Positions 6,256 through 12,146 of a DNA stretch of 12,542 nt are shown here, one piece after another (the first letter of the stretch is position 1; each line of letters opens with the position of its first letter). A program made the translations under genes and the position numbers. This stretch comes from Xanthobacteraceae bacterium (GTDB lineage Bacteria > Pseudomonadota > Alphaproteobacteria > Rhizobiales > Xanthobacteraceae). The stretch covers positions 1 through 12,542 of the forward strand of contig JASHWN010000405.1 of the NCBI GenBank assembly GCA_030044035.1, in the 5' to 3' direction. Below the pieces are notes generated by a model. That model saw only the letters and a list, made by a program, of their open reading frames with translations, was not told the origin of the DNA and did no database searches.

Positions 6256-6553
6256 GCGTACCAGCACCGCAATTCGACCGAGCGCAATCATCGAGCGTGC
6301 CTTCGGGCGCGGTCGATGGTTTGCGCTCGCGTCATTGCGGACGGAAACGAAGAAACGCGTGGCTGGTGCACCTGAATTCGAGGTGCTCGGTCGCTGCTTT
6401 TGATATCCGCGACGGCGCATCGAGCCGTTTGATCGAGAATGAACTAGGAATATTGTCGGGAGCGCGTGCGGCATCCGCACCGTTCCGGCTGCCGTCGGCA
6501 TCGGATATTTTGGTCTGCTGAGCGGCGGCGCGTGAACGCCGCACGCGCTGGAA
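6256..6553. other. Spacer without a supported gene, with a small hairpin
   Basis: No gene is supported in this 298-bp gap between the Myb-like gene and the tandem repeat. A GC-rich hairpin GCGGCG-CGTGAA-CGCCGC lies at 6525-6542, without a T run, so it is not a clear terminator. The 14-bp string CACCGCAATTCGAC occurs both near 5722 and near 6266, in the gaps either side of the Myb-like gene. No convincing promoter for the dioxygenase genes is visible. Confidence 0.4.
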
Positions 6554-6601
6554 AATCAGGACGAGCGCCAATCAGGACGAGCGCCAATCAGGACGAGCGC
6601 C
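6554..6601 (+). repeat. Perfect 3 x 16-bp tandem repeat carrying triplicated ribosome-binding site
   Basis: The unit AATCAGGACGAGCGCC is repeated three times without a mismatch (6554-6569, 6570-6585, 6586-6601) and abuts the ATG at 6602. Each copy contains AGGA, and the last puts it eight bases before the start codon, a normal Shine-Dalgarno distance. The two upstream copies are offset by 16 and 32 bases and could act as standby ribosome sites. Tandem repeats of this type change copy number by slippage. Confidence 0.9.
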
Positions 6602-7426
6602 ATGGCCGAAATCGTCGCCGCCTTCGGGGTGCCGCATGCACCGGCCTTTCCGGCGCTGGTGGCGCGGGAAGGTCCGAGCTGCGAGGTGGCTCGGCTCTAC
6701 GCGGAGATCGCCAAGCACGTCGCCGCGGTCGCTCCGGACGTGCTGGTTGTGTTCGATAGTGACCATTTCAATACGTTCTTCTTCGACAACCTGCCGACCT
6801 TTTTGGTTGGCGTCACCGACGCCACCGAGGGGCCCAACGACCAGACCCCGATGCCGCATTACCGCGTGCACGGCCATGCGCCGCTCGCAGGACACCTGCG
6901 CGGCAGCGGCATCGCCCGCGGCTTCGACCTGTCGCTGTCGCAGGATTTCGACGTCGATCATTCGATCATGGTGCCGCTGCACTTTCTTACCCCGCACATG
7001 AAGATTCCGATCGTGCCGATCTTCATCAACGGGCTGGCGCCGCCGCTGCCCGGGGCGCGGCGCTGCTATGCGCTCGGCGAGATGGTGCGCGACGCCATCA
7101 GGGACTGGCCGGAACGCATGCGGGTGGCGGCGCTGGCGAGCGGCAGCTTCTCGCTCGAGATCGGCGGGCCGAAAATTCCGCATGGCGAGCGCGCCGGCAC
7201 GCCGGACCAGGAATGGACCAGGCGGGTACAGCACCTGTTGCAGCACGGCAAAGTCAACGATTTGCTCGAAGAAGCGACCGCGGTCCGCATGGCGCGCGCC
7301 GGCAATATCGGCGGCGAGTTGCTCAACTGGATCGCCATGCTCGGCACCATCGGCGAGCGCAAACCGCGCTTCATCGAGCCGCAGCTCGACCACGGCCACT
7401 CCTACGGCGCCTGGCGCTGGGATTGA
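6602..7426 (+). CDS. Class III extradiol ring-cleavage dioxygenase, LigB-like catalytic subunit
   Basis: A 274-residue cytoplasmic protein of the LigB family, whose members use Fe(II) and O2 to open catechol-type rings next to the hydroxyls, as protocatechuate 4,5-dioxygenase does. Expected iron ligands are present: His12 in GVPHAPAFP, His55 in FDSDHFNTFFF and Glu239 in GNIGGELLNWIAML. Other family features are VDHSIMVPLHFL and the C-terminal FIEPQLDHGHSYGAWRWD. The segment VAALASGSFSLEIGG (residues 175-189) aligns by eye with the family's GTGGxSH segment that carries the catalytic-base His (His195 in Sphingobium LigB), and here that position is Leu185. Either a neighbouring residue such as His194 takes over or the chemistry differs. 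It is followed 13 bp later by a LigA-like gene. The ATG at 6602 is preceded by the triplicated ribosome-binding site. Family is certain, substrate unknown. Confidence 0.9.
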   Translation: MAEIVAAFGVPHAPAFPALVAREGPSCEVARLYAEIAKHVAAVAPDVLVVFDSDHFNTFFFDNLPTFLVGVTDATEGPNDQTPMPHYRVHGHAPLAGHLRGSGIARGFDLSLSQDFDVDHSIMVPLHFLTPHMKIPIVPIFINGLAPPLPGARRCYALGEMVRDAIRDWPERMRVAALASGSFSLEIGGPKIPHGERAGTPDQEWTRRVQHLLQHGKVNDLLEEATAVRMARAGNIGGELLNWIAMLGTIGERKPRFIEPQLDHGHSYGAWRWD

Positions 7427-7439
7427 GGCGGAGCCGGAA

Positions 7440-7727
7440 ATGAGCGTCTACGCCGTCAACAAGCTGTGTCGCGACGCCCTGCACGACCGCACGTTTCGCG
7501 AGGCGCTGCGAACCGATCCGGCTGCGGCCATCAGCCCGCTCGACCTGAGCGAAGACGAGCGCAAAGCGCTGCTCACCGGCGACGTGGCATGGCTGTTCGA
7601 GCACGGCTGCCACCCGTTTCTGCTCGCCTATCTGACGCGCTGGGATCTGTTCGGGCTGACCGTGCCGGTCTACAGCGAGCGCATCCGCAAGGCCCGCGAC
7701 CCAAGGGATGAGCAAGCCGCCGTCTGA
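7440..7727 (+). CDS. LigA-like small subunit of class III extradiol dioxygenase
   Basis: A 95-residue helical protein matching the alpha subunit (LigA domain) of protocatechuate 4,5-dioxygenase-type enzymes. It starts YAVNKLCRDALHDRTFREALR, continues with LDLSEDERKALLTGDVAWLFEHGCHPFLLAYLTRW and ends with LFGLTVPVYSERIRKAR; the GxHPxLLAxLxR core is the family hallmark. In known enzymes this subunit closes over the active site of LigB. The ATG at 7440 follows the LigB-like stop by 13 bp, with GGAG seven bases before it, so the two are co-expressed. The order is catalytic subunit first, the reverse of Sphingobium ligA-ligB. No downstream pathway genes follow on this strand: the next feature is a terminator-like palindrome. 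Confidence 0.9.
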   Translation: MSVYAVNKLCRDALHDRTFREALRTDPAAAISPLDLSEDERKALLTGDVAWLFEHGCHPFLLAYLTRWDLFGLTVPVYSERIRKARDPRDEQAAV

Positions 7728-7768
7728 TCACGAATCCGCTAGGCGCCGGCTTGCGTTTGTGCCCGCCT

Positions 7769-7793
7769 GATCAGAGAAAGCCGTCGATCGCAA
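7769..7793 (+). repeat. Dispersed 25-bp repeat, copy 2
   Basis: The same 25-bp sequence as at 586-610, with one mismatch (24 of 25). Here it leads straight into the long palindromic element. Both copies lie in gaps between convergent genes and have the same orientation, as expected of a dispersed extragenic element rather than chance. Confidence 0.6.
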
Positions 7794-7909
7794 CGGCCGG
7801 CGTGTGTTTCGAAAGGATTTTGCTGTCAAGGGTCTTTGACCGCCGAAGGCGGCGCTTCGCGCCCTTGACAGCAAAATCCTTTCGAAATTTTTTGCAGCCG
7901 TTGCGATCG
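7785..7909. repeat. Long nested palindromic element
   Basis: Three nested stems can be read directly. The outer arms 7785-7797 (CGATCGCAACGGC) and 7897-7909 are exact reverse complements over 13 bp. The middle arms 7807-7832 and 7862-7887 are exact over 26 bp. The 29-nt loop holds a small hairpin CCGCC-GAA-GGCGG (7840-7852). It contains no coding capacity. It fits an extragenic palindrome or a miniature element; no target-site duplication is obvious. It lies between two convergent transcription units. Confidence 0.75.
7807..7893 (+). terminator. Terminator-like hairpin after the dioxygenase genes
   Basis: The perfect 26-bp stem of the palindrome ends in TTCGAAA followed directly by six T (7888-7893) in the direction of the dioxygenase genes, about 80 bp after the LigA-like stop. 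This is the form of an intrinsic terminator for the plus strand. No T run follows on the minus strand. The stem is much longer than usual, so termination may be a side effect of a repeat element. Confidence 0.5.
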
Positions 7910-7964
7910 GCGGCGCCACGCGACGGAGCTTACGGGATTCGTGCGATCCCCCTGTCGCCCCCCG

Positions 7965-8960
7965 CTACTTCACCACATACGGCGCCACAATGTCCGACAA
8001 ATACTCACTGACCTTATGCGGCTTCTGCAGTTCGCCGCTCACGTGCATCATGTCGGCGACGCCCTGCCATGTCGCGGGGTCGATCTCATAGCTCCAGCGG
8101 TTGAGCGGCATGTCCTTCAGGAATGCGATGTTGAGTCCGGTATAGGCGGCGACGTTCTCTTTGGCGCGCTCGGCGTCGGCGTTCATGTACTGGATGGCAT
8201 CGCGGATCGAGCGGGCGAAGCGGTCGACCACGTCGCGCTTGCCGCGGATGAAATCGGACCGCGCGTACCAGGCGCCGATCGGCTGGCCGGGCAGCGATTC
8301 GACGTAATCCCAGGCCAGCACCTTGGCGTAGTCGGAGGTGCGCAGCTGCGTGGTCCAGGGATCGATCGCAATCGACACGTCGATCTGGCCCGATTTCAGC
8401 GCGGCCGGATGGCTGGAAAACGGAATTTCCATAAAGGTCACGCTCGACGGATTGACGCCGTACTTCTTGAGCACCTCTTCGACCGCGACCTGCAGCTGAC
8501 TGTGGGTGTTGGAGAGCGCGAATATCTTGCCGGCGAGGTCGGCGACGCTGTTGAGCCCGGAATCCTTGCGCACGATCAGCGCGCCGGCGTCCGGCGGCGC
8601 GGCATGGGCGGTTTCGTTCTGAGCGATGAGAACGAGATCGAAGCCGCGCTCGTTAGCCGTCATCGCGGTGCCGGGAATCGACAGGACGATATCGACGTGG
8701 CCGCCGCGCTGGGCCGCGATCGCTTCGTTGCCGCTGCGGAATTCGACGAGCTCGGCGTCGAGGCCGTTGTTGGCGAAAATGCCGGCCTGCTTGGCCACCC
8801 ACACATCGGTCAGCGCCGACATTTTCAAGGTTCCGATCCGCACCTTCTGCAGGCCTTGCGCGGGCGTCGGCGACGCGTTTTGCGCCGAGGCCGCCGCCAT
8901 CGCGGCGGCAAGCAGCGCCGCGGTAAACGCGATGCCTCGTGCCGCGGGAAACAAATGCAT
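7965..8960 (-). CDS. ABC transporter substrate-binding protein, NMT1/SsuA/TauA-like
   Basis: A 331-residue periplasmic binding protein. From the ATG at 8960 the signal peptide is MHLFPAARG plus an Ala/Leu core, cleaved near ASAQN. The mature part follows the nitrate/taurine/sulfonate-type pattern: VRIGTLKMSALTDVWVAKQAGIFANNGLDAELVEF, GNEAIAAQRGGHVDIVLSIPG, ALIVRKDSGLNSVADLAGKIFA, EEVLKKYGVNPSSV and AALKSGQIDVSIAIDPWTTQL. It should capture a small organic solute for the permease and ATPase encoded upstream in the same operon. GGAG seven bases before 8960 supports this start; an alternative ATG at 8993 overlaps the deacetylase-family stop by one base (TGATG) and would only lengthen the n-region. 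It is the last gene of the operon and converges on the dioxygenase genes. The ligand cannot be read from sequence. Confidence 0.92.
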   Translation of the reverse strand: MHLFPAARGIAFTAALLAAAMAAASAQNASPTPAQGLQKVRIGTLKMSALTDVWVAKQAGIFANNGLDAELVEFRSGNEAIAAQRGGHVDIVLSIPGTAMTANERGFDLVLIAQNETAHAAPPDAGALIVRKDSGLNSVADLAGKIFALSNTHSQLQVAVEEVLKKYGVNPSSVTFMEIPFSSHPAALKSGQIDVSIAIDPWTTQLRTSDYAKVLAWDYVESLPGQPIGAWYARSDFIRGKRDVVDRFARSIRDAIQYMNADAERAKENVAAYTGLNIAFLKDMPLNRWSYEIDPATWQGVADMMHVSGELQKPHKVSEYLSDIVAPYVVK

Positions 8961-8992
8961 GGTCTTGCTCCGATTTGGCGGCAACCGCCGCA

Positions 8993-9847
8993 TCAGGACG
9001 ACGGCTCCTGGGCGCGGTAGGCGTCGATGATCTCCGATCCGGTCGCAAACCAGACGCTGCCGTGCGCGGCAATGTAGCTGAGCGCGCGGTCGAGCGTGCG
9101 GATGCGGTGCGGCGCGCCGATCAGGAACGGATGCAGCGCAATCGCCATCACCCGGCCGTTGCGGGCGCCCTCCTCGTACAGCACCTCGAAGGTCTCGCAG
9201 ATGCGGCGATAGAATTCGTCGATGCCGATGCTCGGATTATTGAACAGCGGCATGTCGTTGAGCTCGATCGAATACGGAATCGAATAGAGCCCGTTGTTCA
9301 TGCGGTACGGCAAATCGTCGTTGACCCAGTCGCACACGTAATCGACGCCGTGCTCGCGCAGGAGGTCGAGCGTGTGCCAGGTCTCGGTCAGGCCCGGGCC
9401 GAGCCAGCCGCGCATCTTCTGGCCCCATTGCTTGATCACCGCGCCGGTCTCGGCGATGACCGCGGTCTCGCGCTCCTTCGACAGGCCGGCGAGCAGCACC
9501 GAATTGGTGAGGCCATGGCCCATCAATTCCCATTTGAGCCGCGTCATTTCCTCCATGATGCGCGGATAGAAGCGGCCGACCTCGGCATTGAGCGCGACGG
9601 TGCCGCGCACGCCGTGCCGCGTCAGCACCTCCATGATCCGCCACACCCCGACGCGATTGCCGTAATCGCGGCGCGAATGGTTGCGGATGTCGGGCGCCGC
9701 GTTGCCGATCTCGATGTGGAAGTGCTCGACGTTCGGGATCACCCATACGGCGACGCGCGCGCCATTCGGCCATTTGACCGGCGGGCGGTCGACGATCGCC
9801 TGATAGGGGAACAGCCGGAACGGATCGGTTTCCTGTTCTTGCGTCAT
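8993..9847 (-). CDS. Polysaccharide deacetylase (NodB/PuuE allantoinase-like) family hydrolase
   Basis: A 284-residue protein without signal peptide, so cytoplasmic. It has the NodB-type barrel in the form seen in PuuE-like hydrolases: PNGARVAVWVIPNVEHF (residues 27-43), RRDYGNRVGVWRIMEVLTRHGVRGTVALNA, WELMGHGLTNS (His111), WLGPGLTETWHTLDLLREHGVDYVCDWVNDDLPY and IALHPFLIGAPHR (His239). The usual TFDDG metal motif of sugar deacetylases is absent, as is the second His of HxxxH (Asn115 in its place). That points away from polysaccharides and towards small amides or cyclic ureides, as with PuuE allantoinase. It lies inside an ABC transporter operon, 21 bp after the permease gene and abutting the binding-protein gene, so its substrate is probably what the transporter brings in. 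ATG at 9847 has AGGGG five bases upstream. Confidence 0.88.
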   Translation of the reverse strand: MTQEQETDPFRLFPYQAIVDRPPVKWPNGARVAVWVIPNVEHFHIEIGNAAPDIRNHSRRDYGNRVGVWRIMEVLTRHGVRGTVALNAEVGRFYPRIMEEMTRLKWELMGHGLTNSVLLAGLSKERETAVIAETGAVIKQWGQKMRGWLGPGLTETWHTLDLLREHGVDYVCDWVNDDLPYRMNNGLYSIPYSIELNDMPLFNNPSIGIDEFYRRICETFEVLYEEGARNGRVMAIALHPFLIGAPHRIRTLDRALSYIAAHGSVWFATGSEIIDAYRAQEPSS

Positions 9848-9868
9848 GCTTTCCCCTTCGGCGCGGCT

Positions 9869-10627
9869 TCACGTCTCGACGCTGGTGCCGCGCCAGCGCA
9901 GGAAATGCTGCTCGATCTTGAGAAACGCGAAGTTGATGATAAAGCCGACCAGCCCGAGGGTGAAGATGCCGGCGAACATGTCGGGGATGCGGAAGCTGCG
10001 CTGCATGTCGAGGATGTAATAGCCGATGCCGCTGTTGCCGGCGATCATTTCCGCCACCACCGCGACGATGAGCGCGATGCCGAGGCTGATGCGCATGCCG
10101 GTGAGGATGCTCGGCAAAGCCGCCGGCAGCACGATCTGGCGCAGCGCTTGAAGCCGCGGCACGCCGAAGGTGCGGCCGGTGTCGATCAAGACCGGATCGA
10201 CGCCGCGCACGCCGCCATAAGTGTTGAGCAGGATCGGAAACAGGCAGGCCAGAGCCACGACGAAAACCTTCATCTCGTCGCCGATGCCGAGAAACAGAAT
10301 GGCGACCGGGATATAGGCGGCGGCCGGAATCGGCCGGACGAATTCAGTCAGCGGCTCGATGAGCCGATAGACCAGCGCGAAGCTGCCCATGGCGAGGCCG
10401 AGCGGCACCGCGACCAACGCGGCAACCGCAAAGCCGCAGATAATGCGGCCGAGCGTGGACCCGAGCGCGGCCAGCAGCCGGCCGTCCTGCACGCTCGCCG
10501 CCCACGCCTGGGCGATGGCGGACACGCGCGGAATGGAGACTTGGTCGACCCAGTTGAAGGCCGAGGCGCATTCCCATGCCAGCAGGATGAAGACGAAGAG
10601 CAAAAAGCCGGGCCAGCGCCTGATCAT
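9869..10627 (-). CDS. ABC transporter permease, SsuC/TauC-like
   Basis: A 252-residue inner-membrane protein with about six membrane segments. The cytoplasmic EAA-type loop that docks the ATPase is visible as DTGRTFGVPRLQALRQIVLPAALP (residues 149-172), in the form used by the sulfonate/taurine/nitrate permeases. TEFVRPIPAAAYIPVAILFLGIG and the C-terminal GYYILDMQRSFRIPDMFAGIFTLGLVGF are also family features. Length is normal. Two copies would form the pore of an importer. The ATG at 10627 lies nine bases after the ATPase gene stop, so the two are tightly coupled. A single permease gene is present, so the pore is probably a homodimer. Confidence 0.95.
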   Translation of the reverse strand: MIRRWPGFLLFVFILLAWECASAFNWVDQVSIPRVSAIAQAWAASVQDGRLLAALGSTLGRIICGFAVAALVAVPLGLAMGSFALVYRLIEPLTEFVRPIPAAAYIPVAILFLGIGDEMKVFVVALACLFPILLNTYGGVRGVDPVLIDTGRTFGVPRLQALRQIVLPAALPSILTGMRISLGIALIVAVVAEMIAGNSGIGYYILDMQRSFRIPDMFAGIFTLGLVGFIINFAFLKIEQHFLRWRGTSVET

Positions 10628-10636
10628 GAGCGGCCT

Positions 10637-11452
10637 TCAGGCTTGCGGCGGTGCCGCGCGCGCCTGCTCGCGCTTTTCCTGCAGGAAAATGCTGGCGAAC
10701 AGGCGCTGGCGGGTGGCGATGAAGCGCCCATCCTCGCGCGTCGCGATCTGGTCGCGCGGCTGCGGCAGATCGATCGCCACATCGTCGCGGATCGACGCCG
10801 GTGCGGGACCGAGCGCGATCACGCGGCTCGACAGGAACACCGCCTCGTCCACGTCATGGGTGACGAACAGGATGGTGACCGGGACGGTCGTCCGGATTTT
10901 GAGGATAAGCTCCTGCAGCACGGCGCGGGTCATGGCGTCCACGGCGCTGAACGGCTCGTCCATCAGCAGCACCGCCGGCTCGCAGATCAGCGCGCGAGCG
11001 ATGCACACGCGCTGCTGCATGCCGCCGGACAATTGATACGGATGGTAGCGCTCGTAGCCTTCGAGGCCGACCAGCCGGATGTATTGCAAACATTTGTCGC
11101 GCGCCTGCCGCGGCGGCAGCGATTTTTTGGCGGCATTGAGCCCGAAGGCGACGTTGCCCATGACGTCGCGCCACGGCAGGATCGAGCGGGTGTAGTGTTG
11201 AAACACGCAGATCATGCCGCGCGCCGGGCCGCCGACCGGCCGGTTCTGGAACAGCACCGTACCGGCGCTCGGGCTGTCGAGCCCGCACATGAGCTTGAGC
11301 AAGGTCGACTTGCCGCAGCCGGACGGGCCGACGATCGATACGAAACTGCCGGCCTCGATGCGGCAGGACAGGTTTTCGAACACGGTGAGCGTGCGGCCAT
11401 GCACCGAAAACGTCTTGGCGAGATCCTTCAGTTCGATGATCGGTGCGGCCAA
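10637..11452 (-). CDS. ABC transporter ATP-binding protein, SsuB/TauB-like
   Basis: A 271-residue nucleotide-binding subunit with every working motif: Walker A GPSGCGKST (42-50), Q-loop VFQH (Gln85), signature LSGGMQQR (141-148), Walker B VLLMDEP (161-167), D-loop SAVD and H-loop THD (His199). It is of the nitrate/sulfonate/taurine type and drives import through the permease encoded next. The start is TTG at 11452, with GGAG six bases upstream and no in-frame ATG or GTG that would keep the first strand IIELKDLAKTFSV; a rare start codon on the first gene may hold expression down. It leads the four-gene operon ATPase, permease, deacetylase-family hydrolase, binding protein. It is divergent from the cupin gene across 161 bp. 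Confidence 0.95.
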   Translation of the reverse strand: MAAPIIELKDLAKTFSVHGRTLTVFENLSCRIEAGSFVSIVGPSGCGKSTLLKLMCGLDSPSAGTVLFQNRPVGGPARGMICVFQHYTRSILPWRDVMGNVAFGLNAAKKSLPPRQARDKCLQYIRLVGLEGYERYHPYQLSGGMQQRVCIARALICEPAVLLMDEPFSAVDAMTRAVLQELILKIRTTVPVTILFVTHDVDEAVFLSSRVIALGPAPASIRDDVAIDLPQPRDQIATREDGRFIATRQRLFASIFLQEKREQARAAPPQA

Positions 11453-11511
11453 GATCGGCTCCGGCGACAGCGGCGGATTTCATACCGATTGTGTTCGAGG
11501 GCCTCCGTCAA

Positions 11512-11523
11512 CGCAAGCTTGCG
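11512..11523. promoter_or_regulatory. Perfect 12-bp palindrome between divergent operons
   Basis: CGCAAGCTTGCG is its own reverse complement and sits near the middle of the 161-bp spacer between the ABC operon (-) and the cupin gene (+). Just beside it, the minus strand reads TTGACG, a fair -35, but no good -10 follows at the right distance. The position suits an operator serving both directions. No regulator gene is in the window. Confidence 0.3.
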
Positions 11524-11536
11524 GGGCGGGAGCCGA

Positions 11537-11563
11537 TTGCCGCGACGCAGCGGCGGCGATAAT
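11537..11563 (+). promoter_or_regulatory. Weak candidate promoter for the cupin gene
   Basis: TTGCCG (11537-11542) and GATAAT (11558-11563) resemble -35 and -10 boxes, but the spacer is 15 bp, shorter than the ideal 17. They lie about 50 bp before the cupin ATG. This is a weak call made by eye. Confidence 0.25.
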
Positions 11564-11613
11564 CTGACGGCGACATTGCCGAGAAACGCAAAACAGGAGC
11601 GGAGGAAGCGATC

Positions 11614-12123
11614 ATGGCCGACAAGCCGAATTACCGGGTCAACAGGCGCGACGTGAAGATGACCGAGCGCGTCGCCATGGCGGCCGTCGGCAATTCCGTG
11701 ATCCGGGCGCAGAAGGTGCACGGCACCGACACCAGCATCATGTTCGCCGAGCGCGCCGCCGGCTACCACACCAGCCCGCACATGCACGATTGCGAGCAGA
11801 TCAACTACATCGTGTCCGGCGAGATGTATTTCTTCGTCGACGGCCGCGGCTACCGCTGCCGGCCGGGCGACGTCATGCGCATCCCGCGCAACAAGGTGCA
11901 CTGGGCCTGGAACCGCGGCAAGGAAACCGCAGTGATCGTCGAATCGCATGCGCCGCCGCTGCGCGACCGCGGCGGCGATGCCTATCCGCTGCTCGGCCCG
12001 GACGACGACGCCGGCAAGATCGAGCACAAGGCCAATATCCTGGTCAAACTCGATCAAGCCGAGATCGACGCCATCGAGGCACGCGCCATCGCCGAGGAGG
12101 AAGGCCAGCAGGCGGCGGAATAG
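11614..12123 (+). CDS. Cupin domain-containing protein
   Basis: A 169-residue cytoplasmic single-domain cupin. Motif 1 is GYHTSPHMHDCEQINYIVSG: His56 and His58 are metal ligands, and the third ligand position in G(X)5HXH(X)3-4E(X)6G spacing falls on Gln62, with Glu61 next to it. Motif 2 is PGDVMRIPRNKVHWAWN, giving His96 as fourth ligand and Asn100. An acidic helix, LDQAEIDAIEARAIAEEEG, closes the protein. Such small cupins are metal-dependent dioxygenases, isomerases or simple binders; the sequence does not choose. GGAGG eight bases before the ATG is a strong ribosome-binding site. It is divergent from the ABC operon and 23 bp upstream of a TctC-like receptor gene, so the two are probably one operon. 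A role beside the ring-cleavage dioxygenase is a guess from context. Confidence 0.9.
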   Translation: MADKPNYRVNRRDVKMTERVAMAAVGNSVIRAQKVHGTDTSIMFAERAAGYHTSPHMHDCEQINYIVSGEMYFFVDGRGYRCRPGDVMRIPRNKVHWAWNRGKETAVIVESHAPPLRDRGGDAYPLLGPDDDAGKIEHKANILVKLDQAEIDAIEARAIAEEEGQQAAE

Positions 12124-12146
12124 AGCCCGCGCTCCCGGCGTACGCA

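Noticed and set aside
6554..6601. A CRISPR array
   Set aside because: The units are contiguous and only 16 bp, with no spacers; it is a simple tandem repeat.
7785..7909. A complete insertion sequence
   Set aside because: There is no transposase and only 125 bp; the ends show no clear target duplication. At most it is a miniature or REP-type element.
8939..11656. A 905-codon open frame on the plus strand across the ABC operon
   Set aside because: It is antisense to four well-identified minus-strand genes. The translation is Arg/Asp/His-rich low-complexity sequence with no domain, as expected of a shadow in GC-rich DNA.
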